Shown piece after piece: positions 1-11,892 of a DNA stretch of 64,000 bases. Position 1 is the stretch's first letter, and each line of letters opens with the position of its first letter. The DNA lies in the NCBI RefSeq assembly GCF_905220565.1, contig NC_059396.1, forward strand, positions 7,165,206-7,229,205, given 5' to 3'. The DNA is from Melitaea cinxia. Taxonomy: Eukaryota; Arthropoda; Insecta; Lepidoptera; Nymphalidae. Below the pieces are notes generated by a model. The model made no database searches. It saw only the letters and a list, made by a program, of their open reading frames with translations, and was not told where the DNA came from. The position numbers and the translations under genes are program-made.

Positions 1-1800
1 TTTATGTTTTTATGTTCACGTTTTCTATAATCTAATGATATTATCAGATGCACTAAAACAAAGTTATTTTGTATTAAGTTTTCCTAGGGTTTCTCATTAT
101 TTAAAATCATTAATTACTATTTAATCTCAATATTTTACCGATAATTATAAAATAATTACAAATTTTATACAGACTGATACATTTTAGACTAGACTTAGAT
201 GGATAAAAATTGTCTACTGACGAAATTGTGACTACTGTAATTTATTTTATTACGTGGTTTTTTTAGTGTTGTATCATTGTCAAGGCCTTCTAGTTTATTA
301 GAATTCGTTGCCGCCCTCGTGCTAACTCATTTTTGGCATACTAACACGCTGTTTTAATTTTTGTTTCACATAAATATTTATACTTTGTTATTGCGATATA
401 TGTACGTGGATAGGTATTGTATATTTAAAAACAGCTAGTAGTGAAATTTCGTTTTCTTGGATTAAGAACATACACAAACTACCTACTTTATTTTGTCGCC
501 CGTCTACACTTCGTTTTGTTATCATAGGTATAGAATTTCCCTTAGAACTCACATTTAATTTTAACTCAATTTAAAAAAAAAATTTAGTGATTAGACATTT
601 TTAATTCTATAAGTTATAAAAAAATTGTATTACTTTAGTTGTCTTAAAATATATATTCGTTAGTTGTATTTCCCGTTTTTAAGTGCGATTTGATAGCCTC
701 TGGTATTTTATATCTTGAATTACTTATATACCTAGTTTAATTAATCTCTTATTATAAGATATAATCTGTTAGTTATTTTGACACGAAAGAATAACAAACA
801 CACAACAACAAACAAAAAAAAAAAACCATAATATCAATTCCTATACAAATAACAATAAATGACAAATTTTATCGATTCGTCCTGTTATATGTATATCTCT
901 CATTAGAGTATAATTTTTTAGTTACATGGTTTGTTTAGGTTGTGCTATCTATCAGCCAGTTAAAAGACAGAGCCTTTATTTTAAATCCCATTTCGCACAG
1001 CGTTTCGGTAATTTGTGGAAGTTGAAAAAAAAAAACAGCAAAATGCGTGTCAGACTTGTTTGTAGAGGACTTCGCGCCATTTACATCTCGACTCACGTTT
1101 GGCATTTTTTTTTCTATTGCATGCTTCCAAGGAGGCTGTGCTTTTTTGAGTTTACACTATAACAACATCAAATCACATTTCATTAAGTTTGAAGGTTAAA
1201 CATGTTAATATAATTTTTTTAAATTATAATGATTTTTCTATTTATAAAAAAAGTTCTAATCTTTATTTGCGAAATAAAATGCTGGAAACCACGTCTACTA
1301 GATGTCCAGTAATGAATCAATGACAAAAATCGGCATACATGATTAGGCCGAAAATCAAAAACATTGTTTTTTTGACGCCATTAATAGAATTGTTTTAAGC
1401 TCAGGTCCATAATATAATCATATAATTGTAGAATGTTTAATATCTATATATATGTTATGTGTATAACCGGAATTTTCGGTACTTTCGGCTCTTTTTAGTT
1501 TTAATTATTAAAATAAGTGTTATTCTTCGAAAGTGTAGTATAATTAAACATTTAAGTAAATAGAATTAAACAGAAATTTATCACTCGGTCTTCTCATCGA
1601 CATTTTCTTATTTTTCTATTATTGTGTTTAGTAGTAACAAATAAGCCAAAAATTAGTAAGCATCGTTTGCTACCGTCACTAATTGGCCATGTCTGAAGAA
1701 GAGATTTTAAACGAGAAAGTAATGTTACATCTAAGTTTGGCTAGAAGTAAATTGCTGGGATAAATTCTAAATAGATGTATAATTCTGCAAATATATCGAC
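1..1800. other. AT-rich intergenic DNA, no gene seen
   Basis: Low-complexity AT-rich sequence with many short T and A runs. The only open frame of any size (926-1162, +) is rich in K, R, F and C, resembles nothing I know and has no start or splice context. I see no gene, tRNA or complete mobile element here. Confidence 0.6.
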
Positions 1801-1825
1801 GTAAGACTATTATGCTTACGAAGTG

Positions 1826-2110
1826 GAACCTGCGCTTTTGGTGTCTTGCTAAAGCAGTAGAAAGTAACCTCTATCAGTTTTCATTAACATCATAACATGA
1901 ATCAGAAGGCACACAAAGCAAAGCAAAATGGTACTTTTCAATCACTGCATTGAATTAAACTACTGACAATGAGGAAATGCACAGCCAATCATCCTCTGAT
2001 GCGAACACTCGATGGGGTAAGTTTTAAGGAAAGACCTAGTCGGCAACTTATTCTTTTAAAAGGCAAGAAGTCTGTCTAGTGGTCAAATGGTACAACTGAG
2101 AGCGTAAGCT
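1826..2110 (+). repeat. degraded LINE (jockey-like) fragment
   Basis: Broken reading frames resemble the region upstream of the reverse transcriptase core in the better-preserved LINE at 19.6-21.7 kb: a WSLAKAVESN-like stretch near 1841-1875, then remnants of the segment ending in the GPDG motif. Stops and frame shifts show it is dead. The same kind of fragment occurs at about 35.3-35.7 kb. Confidence 0.45.
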
Positions 2111-2654
2111 CCTGAATTGACTTTGATAATAATGTACCTTTTCTCAGTTTCGCACACCATTGGATTACATTGGTTTATGGCCGTAATTGGTAAATGCCGT
2201 TCACATTATGGTGGAATGTGTCCGAAATTAAGATATTAGAAGTAATATGCAAATAACCCAAAATTTTAAATCCTCTCTCAGAACCGGCTAAACTATTGTA
2301 CAAGATTGTAAACATTGGTATACGACGACGACCGCATTAATTTTCTTGTATGTCACATTTGTGATGTTCCTATAGAATGGCGTAGCCCTTATGGACTAAA
2401 ACTCCTTAAATAAAGAATAAAAAACGGCTATTCTAATAACCAACCTACGAAAATATTTAAACAACAAAATCAATGTTTTCCGATCGCAACGAAGTTCAGG
2501 GAAAACATTATTTTATGAAGTCTGGTTGTTTTCAAGTGGTACCGGTACTTTCTTATTAAATGTAGTTAATTTATTCTTATAAAATTACCAATCAAAATGC
2601 TGCTTTAATATGTAAGTATAATTTTTTTTTCTTGGTTAAATAATTGCTTTATAT

Positions 2655-2850
2655 GAATACACTAGCTGTAACCGCGACATCGTCTACGTGGAATAAAAAA
2701 AAATGATGGTTTAGTTCGCAGAGTTATAAATTAAATAAATTTCAAGAATAAAAGTAGCCTAAGTTATTCTTTACTACATCAGCTATCTGCCAGTGAAAGT
2801 CCCGTCAAAATCGGTCCAGCCGTTTCAGAGATGTTTTTTAAACTTGTAAC
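2655..2850 (+). repeat. dispersed repeat, ACTAGCTGTNNCCGCGAC family
   Basis: Starts with ACTAGCTGTAACCGCGAC and continues with AAAAGTAGCCTAAGTTA and GCCAGTGAAAGTCCCGTC. The same order is found at about 42937-43115, so these are two copies of one interspersed family. It is non-coding, and in Lepidoptera such sequences are mostly fragments of non-LTR or SINE-type elements. Confidence 0.6.
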
Positions 2851-3004
2851 GTTTTACTGGATGTACCAATTTTAATGATTCTTTTTTTATTGGAAAACTG
2901 GTGGTATTTACTTGACTTACTTTGACGACAACTTTAATAATGTTCTAATTTTATTACTCTTATCCACGTCAATTGAAGTTTTTTTTTGCACACTTCATAA
3001 GTGA

Positions 3005-3445
3005 AGTGGATGAGGCTGTGCTCTACACTCGCTTTACAAAAATCAAGCGATTTCTTTAAGTAAAATTGTCCCTATTTATTTTCTATCGCACTTGTAGAAC
3101 AATATCTTATGTGTAGCTGGACAGATTTTATGAAATTTTGTGTGCATATCGGGTAGGTCTGAGAATCGGCCAACATCTATTTTTCATACCCCTAAGTTAT
3201 AAGGGACGGGGGGGATTAAGGGGGGGGAATGCATATAAGGCAAAACAACGTTTGCGAGGTCAGCTAGTCTAATATATAAAATTCTCGTGTCGCGGTGTTT
3301 GTAGTTAAACTCCTTCGAAACGGCTTGACCGATTCTCATGAAATTTTGTGTGTCGAGAGTTGAGAATCGAACAACATCTATTTTTCATCCCCCTAAATGT
3401 TAAGGGTAGTCCACCTCTGAATTTTTTTTCAATTTTTAGATAAAT
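3005..3445. repeat. two abutting dispersed-repeat fragments (TCTCGTGTCGCGGTG family)
   Basis: From 3276 the sequence AAAATTCTCGTGTCGCGGTG starts a copy of the family seen more completely at 62528-62840. Just before it (about 3237-3271) lies that family's typical 3' end, ACAACGTTTGCGAGGTCAGC. Thus the end of one copy abuts the start of another. No coding potential was seen. Confidence 0.55.
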
Positions 3446-3794
3446 TATTTATTCTTTATTTTATTATGGTTTGGCGTTGAAAAATGCATACAACCCTAAA
3501 TTTTCACCTTTCTACCATAGACATTTTGCTTTTTAAATAAATAAAAAATTATTCCGTGGACGTCGGACTATCAAATGTATGTATGAAAACTGGCGTGGTC
3601 ACGATAACTGCCGAAAAACTTAACCGATCAAGTCCATTTATTTTTTATACGCTTCAGTATAGTTTAAAACTAAGTCCTTTCGAAGATCACAGTCTTTCAA
3701 TGTAGTTTATTTATAATCAGCAATAAACTTTAAAAAAAAATGAGATTATGATGCGTGCAATTTTGGATTTTCCAAACTTTTTTGCTTTGTTTCA

Positions 3795-4110
3795 GCCTGT
3801 TATAATATCCCGCTGCTGGGCAGTGGCCTCTTTCCCCATGTAGGAGAAGGATCAGAGCTTAATCCACCACGCTGCTTCAATGCGGAATATTCCCTACTAG
3901 GAGTAACGATCGCTCGATCGATTAGCTGTACATGATAACAACCGGGACCGACGGCTTAACGGGCTCTCCGAGGCACGGTGAGCAGACACCCAGACTACGA
4001 TAACATTTGTATGGCCAATATAAATGTTTGTCATGTGCGGGAATCGAACCCGCAACCACCAGCGCGACAGCCACAAACCAGTTCTGTGACCGTTGCGCCA
4101 ACAACTCCTA
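3795..4110 (-). repeat. near full-length tRNA-derived SINE
   Basis: On the minus strand a tRNA-like head lies near 4105-4025, with an A-box-like TTGGCGCAACGG and a B box GGTTCGATTCC. It is followed by a body and a tail reading, on the plus strand, CAGCCTGTTATAATATCCCG. Shorter 3' pieces of the same family occur near 39.9, 62.0, 63.5 and 63.85 kb. The head keeps the polymerase III promoter boxes, so this looks like a fairly complete copy. Confidence 0.7.
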
Positions 4111-4659
4111 TATTGAAATAGCTTTTTTTAATTTCTGTTACACAAACAACTTGTATCTGCACCTAGCGTTACTGATAAATCTTTCGTGGAAAATTCTACA
4201 GAAACATATTGTTTGATAAAGAAAGTTACCGTATTTATGTACATTAATTTTCGTTTGTGTATAGACCTACCTATTCACTGAGAATTACTGTTTGAGATTA
4301 TATTTTCATTATTAAAAGAATTTTTTTACAAAAGAATTTCAAAGGTTATATGTTAGGGTAATAATTTGCTTTTTAGCATAGAATATTATTAAAAACGTAA
4401 TCGTTATCGTAGACGGCTAATCGCGGACGTGAGTGAGCCGCGTCACGCCTTGGGAAGCGTTGCTTGGTCACGGCCAAGGTCTTCGCTGTCGAAATTATGT
4501 AACTCTGCTATATTATGTTTGTATACTGTTTCTGTCATTAATTCAATCTCTTGAATAAACGTAGTGTGATTAAAATTAATATGTAAAATTAGACAATAAT
4601 AAATCGTGATAGATTATTATTTGGTATTATGTGGTGACAAATTTTGTTTTTTTTTTTTT

Positions 4660-5110
4660 TATATAAAAAAGCGTGCTTTAACACTTTTGCACGATTGAAG
4701 TAAAACTTAACGTAACTCTTCCTCTTTCTATCTTCACCAACTTATATCTCCCTCTCAAATTCCATTCGCCTCGCCCGATTACACTTTTCGTAACGCTCTC
4801 GTCACGCATTCACCAGCTTACTCCCCAAGTCAAGCGTGCATAAAAAAGTTTTACTTTAAAAAACGAGTGTGCTTTTAGACGACACAACTGAAGTAAAACT
4901 TCTTTAGCAATAGGTCTGCACAATAGGCCAGCTCGTGACTTAGATATACGTAACTTAACAGGATATGAGAGAAAGGAAAAAAATGTGTGCTCGCACCTCT
5001 CTCTCGTTTCGTTCGCCTAATCCTATCATAAATTTCGTAACGCTCTCATCACGCATTCACCAGTTTACTCCGCGAGTCAAGCGTGTGTAAAGAAGTTTTA
5101 ATCCAAAAAG
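4660..5110. repeat. two adjacent copies of a dispersed repeat
   Basis: Segments about 4670-4856 and 4857-5105 share a layout: an AAGTAAAACTT element near the start, then CGTAACGCTCTCRTCACGCA, then a CAAGCGTG and AGTTTTA end. The start and end are roughly inverted relative to each other, which suggests a small TIR element in two copies. The short inverted-repeat element at 57838-57980 has a related GTGAAACTTCTTT arm. Confidence 0.5.
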
Positions 5111-5529
5111 TTTTGTTATGGCAATACGTATATCTGTTCTAAAAAAGTGCGTCGATTACATCATTCGTAAACTAACAATACTTAATTGTGTTGTACCTGA
5201 TTATTAATATTGTATTAATTTAGGTATTATTGTACTAATTATTACGATTTTATGTAGTATTTTTAATAAATATCGCGTTAATTTTAAAAATATCCCAAAA
5301 TGGCCACTTATTGTTACTTATAATTTTAACTTCAGTGCAAGTAAAACCGCGTCAGCAATAAGTCGAGATGGTAAGATATGATAATTTCGGAACTGGATTT
5401 TGTATGATTCCGTAGGTATCGTAGGTATTCCTCGAACGTTCCTTTAGTAAAACGCAAAATTTTAAACCTTTAAAAAAAGAAGTAGGTATATATAACCTTT
5501 AAAATAATAATAATATAACTGTTTATTAT

Positions 5530-5600
5530 TTTGTTCCTATGTCCAGCAGTGGACTGCAATAGACTGAACTGACTGACTGAAGTTCATTTAAAATTAATAG
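5530..5600 (-). repeat. short fragment of the 'ACTGCTGGACATAGGCC' repeat
   Basis: CCTATGTCCAGCAGTGGACTGC is the reverse complement of the start of the repeat at 41878-42185. Only the edge is present. Confidence 0.45.
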
Positions 5601-5639
5601 GGACTTGGTTTATGATGTTAATAAACACGTGACTTGTAT

Positions 5640-6130
5640 TGAAAATGAAGAAGCATTGTTTCGGACAAGTTCCGGTTGCAGTCCCCCGCGCGTTTTTGAG
5701 CGGTTTAAGACAAGAGTGAGATTTGGCGATCTCGCATCAACCGAGTGCAAACAAGAACCACCTGTAGTCGTCAGAGAACCGTCAAGGTCGCAGGCCCCCG
5801 TGGCTCGCTTCTCTGCGTTCCGTTTACCTATATCTCGCGGCAAGTGCACGCGTCGCTCCGCCCCCGCGCCCTGACTCACCGCACCCGCTACCCGCGCGCC
5901 AGGGTCAACTCTAGGACAGACGTCTGATTCCATTGGCTTACCATACTATTTAAGAATTTTTATACAAATTATAAACAGTTTTCCCATAAGTTTAGTCGTG
6001 TCTGTCTAAATGCAAAAATTCGAGTTTAAGTCGAGTTCGAGTTGTGTAGTAAAGAAATTGCCATGGAAAGTGAAAGCATCACACGAGCGAATGTGATAAA
6101 GTGCGCGCGCGATGCTATTGTCAATGTTAA
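5640..6130 (+). promoter_or_regulatory. CpG-rich promoter-like region
   Basis: In an otherwise AT-rich stretch, 5680-5910 is rich in CG dinucleotides (CCCCCGCGCG, TCCGCCCCCGCGCCC, CCCGCGCGCC). It is followed by an inverted CCAAT box (ATTGG near 5931) and a weak TATA-like ACTATTTAAG near 5945. Open frames here on both strands have no recognisable similarity, so I read them as by-products of base composition. The region could be an upstream promoter for usp or for an unseen non-coding first exon. RNA data would decide. Confidence 0.35.
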
Positions 6131-6262
6131 TTATTGTGGCTCGCGGGCACGTCAAGTCAAGGTCGCCGTGAATCGATAGTATTCGCCGGGTGTCAACCTA
6201 GCTGTTTCACTTGCAATGCTGCACGTATGCATTCATGTTTATCGTATGTAACGAGGAAAGTA

Positions 6263-6314
6263 ATGAAAGTGGAAACATTCTTGTTTAGAATCATCTCTGC
6301 GTTTAAAACCATTA
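6263..6314 (+). CDS. candidate alternative first coding exon of usp
   Basis: An ATG at 6263 opens 17 codons (MKVETFLFRIISAFKTI) plus one base, then reaches a strong donor A|GTGAGTAAT at 6315. The phase (one base left over) is exactly what usp exon 2 needs, so the frame would continue into exon 2. Lepidopteran usp genes are known to make isoforms differing at the N-terminus, which motivates the suggestion. Phase agreement alone has a one-in-three chance, and I cannot match these residues to a known isoform. Confidence 0.25.
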
Positions 6315-6574
6315 GTGAGTAATGTACTGTTACTCGAAACTTGTTATTATTATTATTATACTACGTGTATAAATAATATATTTTAAAAGAGAAAAAAATT
6401 ATACTTATAACTTTATAGGTATACGCTATTATAATTTTTATATTTATTAGGCATATTATTAACGTTATCGTATTACACGTCATTAATGCTGGTAGGTAGA
6501 GCGCATATAATAAAGATAATATATACTCGTAATATGTAAAAAAAATATGAAATTTCTGAAAAAGAAAAATATTT

Positions 6575-6925
6575 ATATATATACTAGCTGACCCCGCAAA
6601 CGTTGTTGTGCCATAACACAAAATTTCAAATATTTTTCTCAATTTGATCGCAGCACCAACTGTCGGGACAAACTGAAATTAAAATAGAATAATATTTTAT
6701 ATTTGATGCTGCGATGGTAGCGCAGTCTACCGGATCCAATGTAAAACATTCCAAAATTAACAACTACTTATAAATGAAAAATTAGTTAAATAAACATTTT
6801 CCAGTGGACAAAATTGTAAATCTAAACCATCCTCGAATCCCCTTGAACTCACACAAAAAATTTCATCAAAATCCGTCCAGCCGTCTAGGAGGAGTTCAGT
6901 GACATACACACGCACACAAAATAAA
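6575..6925 (+). repeat. dispersed repeat, ACTAGCTGACC family
   Basis: Begins ACTAGCTGACCCCGCAAACG and ends with CATCAAAATCCGTCCAGCCG and GGAGGAGTTCAGTGACATAC. Other members lie at 48250-48455 and 51797-52095. Non-coding. Confidence 0.6.
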
Positions 6926-7768
6926 GATATTCTTTTTAAGCAAAGTAATAAAAATATAAATCATCTTTTCATCGTACTCGTACATCTTTTTTACATTTAA
7001 ATGCTAACTCAATTTTGAATAGAATGAAAAGAACCTCATACTAATAATAATTTATTTTTGAAGATCATACATTGATTACTCGCTCCGGTCTGTATACCTT
7101 AACACCTACACCATTTTTCTCGCCTGCGTAATTTCATATAGAAAAAAAAATCTTCTCACGAAGCTATCGCTTTCATAAATGAAGTACGTCAAAGATACTT
7201 ACCAGTAAATACGCTCGATTGACAGTATCTTAGGGAGAGCTATTTTGGTCCATCTCTTTTAGATCATATTTATCCATGAAATTTAACGTAGCTGTAAGGG
7301 CTATTGCTTAATGAGCCTTTTGAACATCGGCGTCGTATAAACTAAGATCGTGACTAACACGTGTACATATACGAACATATACGAACTAAACGTTCCTCAC
7401 TGTTTGACCTGGGTTGAGTTTGGATACCCGTTATGTTGAATTTATAGTTGTTTTTGCTTACTAGTGAATCGTAGCCATGATGGTTAATGGCAGCTTGGGA
7501 TGTTTACTGAAAAAAAAATTAAAGTTTTGTTAATAAAATAATTAAAATTATTATTATAATAGTACCAAAAGATGAAAGATACATCTATGTATACTTCACC
7601 TTTTTATCGACCCATAATTCTATAATAAATATTATAAACTTCTATAATAAAATGGGATCATCGGCGGAAAATTCTGAGAATGGCTGTTTGTACTTTTTAA
7701 AGCGGGTCTAAAAATATGAACGTCTATAGGTGTAGTCTTCACAGAATGGATTTTCATGTCTATATTGT

Positions 7769-7817
<49 letters not shown>

Positions 7818-8390
7818 GTATTGATGTTGTTTATTACAAAAAATTTTTTCATTAAAGTAAAAACAAAACACGTTTATTAGAAATTGATAAAATAAACTTA
7901 AAATCGATAAGTGTATATATTGTTGAACACGACTGAAAACAATCAATAAAGCACTTATTTCTCATTTCAAATGTATAGTTATTCATTCACAATACACTCT
8001 TTTAACTACATTGAATAAGTTATCACACTAATCACTTATACACCACGTATCGAGTAGCAATGTTAGCCGCAAATTATTAAACAATAACTGACTCTTCACT
8101 TACAAATTATCATATGTATGGGACAGCGTACATTTAAATGATAGCAGTTTACTGTGTAACTACCCTACAAAACAGGTAACGAAGATGGTGACTGACTAAT
8201 CGTAAATGAATATTAACCATTCGGAATATGATGTCGCCATCTTTGTACTGTTTCGCTATTAAACGAATAAATATTTTAGTAATTGTTAGAATAACAAATT
8301 TAAATGCTAACAATATATGTATATTTTTTTTAGTAAACACACTTCTTAGTTACATGTTTTTCCTAAAAAATAATTTTCGTCATCACTTCA
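6926..8390. other. intergenic, no gene seen
   Basis: AT-rich sequence holding one pure AT microsatellite (7772-7814). The minus-strand open frame 7632-7946 runs straight through that microsatellite (a YIYIYIYI stretch) and is not a gene. Confidence 0.55.
7772..7814. repeat. (AT)n microsatellite
   Basis: An uninterrupted AT dinucleotide run of about 43 bases. Confidence 0.9.
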
Positions 8391-8565
8391 GCCAATTGCA
8401 GTTCACTACTGGACGTAGGCCTTCACAAGTTCGCGCCAAAAATAGAACTCATATATGTTTTGCCTATAGTCACCACGCTGGGCAGGTGGGTTGGTGATCG
8501 CAGGGCTGGCTTTTTCGCACCGAAAACGCTGCAGCCCGTCTTCGGCCTGTATTTCATAATTTTTT
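8390..8565 (+). repeat. dispersed repeat, 'CACTGCTGGACATAGGCC' family (partial)
   Basis: Contains GCAGTTCACTACTGGACGTA, CACGCTGGGCAGGTGGGTTGG and CTGCAGCCCGTCTTCGGCCTG. A longer copy is at 41878-42185. Non-coding, widely dispersed in Lepidoptera. Confidence 0.6.
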
Positions 8566-10920
8566 TGTTTTCTTTAATTTAAATTTTTAATTATGGTCGA
8601 ATCTCGACCTTTGGGCGACCAACTAGTACATTTAAATGTATATTTTCTTAAAAATAACATAAGTATAATAAGCGAATAATAACATCTAAACCAAAATGAG
8701 GTTAGGACTTGGTTTGGGCTTTTGAATGTGTTAATATCGGAGTAATCGGTTCGATTTGAAAAAAAAAATCTTGTGATATACAACATAACTATTATGAAAC
8801 ATATAATTTATGTTTCTATAAAACATTGTAAAACTCATAAGAGGGCAGGTGTAATCATAAATGTCAGCAAATCTGACGAGTGTCCAACCTCAACCGCAAG
8901 GGAGGTGAATAAAAAGCTAATAAACTACGTCATTTTAAAACGAAATATTAAGCACTTTATTTTATGGTCACTTTGAGATCCAGACATTTCGTGGGTGCAC
9001 TAGAAAATGACGCCTGTAATTAGTAGGTATAGAATTATTGGCAATTCAAAATGACACCACAAATGTGGTAAATATCCGGTTGTACATAAAACTTAATTTT
9101 TTTTCGTGATAGGTGAACTCAGCTTTTTAAATATAAACTTATCGTTTGTAGGAATTAAATTGTTCTATCGATTATGTTTAAATATTTTTTTATATTCTAT
9201 GATGTCACATGCCACAGGCCGATTATCTCATTGTTTTTTCTAGCACACTAATAACATGTTCTGTTACCTAATACATTATTTTGTTTTTAAAAGAAAATCG
9301 TAAGAATATATTGACTTTTATAAACAACTTTTAAAATTGTATGGCTATTTAGAATTATTCTGATATTTTAAATAATAATTAGATAATTTTTCAATGTTGA
9401 CAAATATTTCTATTATTGCTTTTATATTCTTTTACACAGCTTTTAATTATGAAATAATTAAAACATGGTCAAACAGTGATTTTTTGCGTGTGCCACTGGC
9501 CTACTAACGTTCATATTCCTATTATTAGCCGTTTAACTCTCCATAATGTGTAGAATAATATGTTTAACTGTTCATAATATGTAGCGTTAAATGATTACAT
9601 AATAGGAATAGTTTGGTCAAATGGCAAAACTGATTAAATAAACATGTATAATGTACATAGCGTTTGAAAAGATTCATTAGTATTATGGGCTTATTATTTA
9701 TAGGTCAGCTTAATGGCAAGGATGTGTGAAATGATGTGTGTGTGTGAAAGTGAAAAATGTATTAAATAAAAAAAATCTTGGTATATAGGTTCATAATAAT
9801 ATAGGTATATAGGTTCATACGTATCATATAAATTAATAAAGTTGCTTAAAAACCTAAATAATTATTTTCCTGAATATTTATTTTAAAAACATTTTTCGTT
9901 TCTTACCGAACTTTTAACATACAAGTAGTATATTTTTTTATTGTTGTTACAAGAAAAAAATCACAAGAATAAAAAACCTAAATCAATTACTCTCTATAAC
10001 TTGGATGAATCCTTAATTCTATTTAATTGAAAAATTTGAATACGCACTGAATAGATTTGGGGCACGGTATGTACATGTTTTTGATAAACACTAAGACACG
10101 TGGAGGCGTTTACGCACTCCATCCAAGGTCATGCTTATGTTAGGGACGCGTGTTAACTCGGTATCGAATAAGATACCTATTATTTGTAATATATCTTTAA
10201 ACATTACTGTGAAACTTTTGTGAATGTTTATCACTCACTAAAATACATTTTATTTATATTTAAATTATTAATCATCATCTTATAATTAAAAGTGATAAAC
10301 AAGGTAGCTAATATGATTCCAATTCTCTTAGGATAGGTAACATTTATGATAAACATGAAAAATATATATATAATGATTACGATCTAACTACAATAACACC
10401 AGGCTTATTTTATACATAAATTTTCCATTAATATTATATAGATAAATTTTTACACATTTGCTTGTTTACCTACTCTAAAAGGTGTCTTAACATTATGGTT
10501 ATTAAAGTAACGCGTAGGTAGTCTCGAGAAGTACTGTATATTTTTGCGAATATCCATATAAATTACCTTTTACTCGCAACTCTACTCGAATTCCACGAAA
10601 ATGTGTTCTTTGATGAACTCGAAAAGAAAGTTTCGTCTCTCATATCCGTTTGTTCCTGTGCCATAAACAAAATCGTACTAAATTTCGAAAGCGGTAAATA
10701 TAGAATACACTTTACTAATGTAAACAAGTGCTCAACTCATGCGTGTTAGGTCTGATATTATTGTCAGCGAAAAAGAACAACAAAAGGGCACAAAAAAGGT
10801 AATAACGGATTGTCGATAACGATATACTTATTGTTGATTAAATATTTTCTGATAAAAAGTAGAGTTTTCATACAGAGTTGCAACTTATTTTGCTGATTTT
10901 TAACAAGTAGGTCGGTTATC
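8566..10920. other. intergenic, no gene seen
   Basis: AT-rich DNA with scattered short homopolymers. I see no exon-like open frame, tRNA or complete repeat. The tandem fragment GGTATATAGGTTCATA near 9778-9822 is the only short duplication noticed. Confidence 0.5.
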
Positions 10921-10989
10921 ATTTATACAGCTCTAATTCAACGGAGTGACATAGCGAAAAAATGTACAGAGGCTAGCGCAGGGTGTTCG

Positions 10990-11702
10990 TTCTATGAGTG
11001 ACGTAAAACTTAATTACAGCAACGGCAGCAACGTTCACGAAGGCCACATGCTAACAAGTCCTATTATTTATATGTTTCCTATTCTAACGCAACCAATAAA
11101 TAACATAAATAGTATATGGTAGCTCCTTACATTTACCAGCCGATGGCAAAAAATCGATAACAACTAGTTTTCCGACATAATATAAGATTTATTTACGTAT
11201 GATTGTATGCGGACCTTGAGCGGGCTTGTTGAGTTGAGTGAGACCTTCATGCTGGTAACCGCGCGGAAGTTGTCGGGTACATTTTTTGTCAATTTCGAGC
11301 TCGTTAAATTTTAGCGCGCATTAGTCACAAACCAACCTTCAGTGTTGAAGCTCGCGACGCATTGTTGACGTAGAGCACGCGATATCGCCATTGCAGCGTC
11401 GGCGCATCGGGTGCAATAACAGTCGCTATCACAATGTCACTACGATGTCTGCTTTGTCCCCGATTGCTGTGACGATTTCAAGGCGTTTCGTACTTACTTA
11501 TTCATAAGTGCATTTGTATGCGCAATTAATTGTAACGTTTCGAATCTCTTTATTTCAAGGATAAAATAGATAAAACCGCTCTTTGATTTTTTCGATACGC
11601 CACGAGGGTGGAACGCTTAGTCGATTTCGAAGTGCGAACTTAGATAGACGTGTCGATCGAGCCGATCGTAGTGCAGTGATGTGAGGATGCTAGTGCGTGG
11701 CC
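10990..11702 (+). promoter_or_regulatory. usp: usp proximal promoter and 5' leader
   Basis: CG dinucleotides rise clearly over this stretch compared with both flanks (CGCGCGGAAG near 11260, CTCGCGACGCATTG near 11350, GCGTCGGCGCATCG near 11395). Possible control sites are a GTGACGTAAA CRE-like motif at about 11000, an initiator-like CCTTCAGTG near 11337 and TTGACGTAGA near 11363. The start of transcription cannot be fixed from sequence. The last 60 bases before the usp start carry two upstream ATGs, described separately. Confidence 0.45.
11679..11684 (+). promoter_or_regulatory. start-stop element (ATGTGA) in usp leader
   Basis: An ATG followed immediately by TGA, 18 bases before the usp start codon, with G at -3. 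Minimal start-stop elements can stall ribosomes and lower main-frame translation. That it works here is inference. Confidence 0.5.
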
Positions 11703-11758
11703 ATGTCGAGCGTGGCGAAGAAAGACAAGCCGACGATGTCAGTGACTGCACTGATTAA
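11687..11758 (+). promoter_or_regulatory. overlapping upstream ORF in usp leader
   Basis: A second upstream ATG at 11687 opens a 23-codon frame that ends at TAA 11756-11758, inside the usp coding exon and out of frame with it. A ribosome starting here would miss the usp start at 11703. This is a common device for limiting translation of regulatory proteins. It assumes the transcript starts upstream of 11687. Confidence 0.5.
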
Positions 11759-11892
11759 TTGGGCGCGACCGGCGCCGCCGGGCCCGCAGCAGCCGCCGCC
11801 CGCGACACCTGCGCCCGCTCCCAACATGCTGCAGGGTTTCGGGACGACGTCTAATATTATGCCCACCGTTGACTGTTCCATTGACATGCAAT
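11703..11892 (+). CDS. usp: usp exon 1 (N-terminus, residues 1-63)
   Basis: Starts at ATG 11703 (G at -3). An open frame extends upstream to a GTG at 11697 but has no earlier ATG. Encodes MSSVAKKDKPTMSVTALIN followed by a Pro/Ala/Gln-rich stretch, the N-terminus of one of the known lepidopteran USP isoforms. Ends with one base of a codon before donor GTAAAT at 11893; that base joins GG of exon 2 to make Trp64. Confidence 0.92.

Noticed and set aside
5605..5933. Overlapping open frames on both strands in the CpG-rich patch (89 and 107 codons)
   Set aside because: High CG content removes stop codons by chance on both strands. The translations have no recognisable motif, so I kept only the promoter-like reading.
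7632..7946. 104-codon minus-strand frame
   Set aside because: It passes through the (AT)n microsatellite and has no other coding sign.
11690..11887. Minus-strand 65-codon frame opposite usp exon 1
   Set aside because: Shadow of a GC-rich coding exon. The plus-strand frame matches USP.
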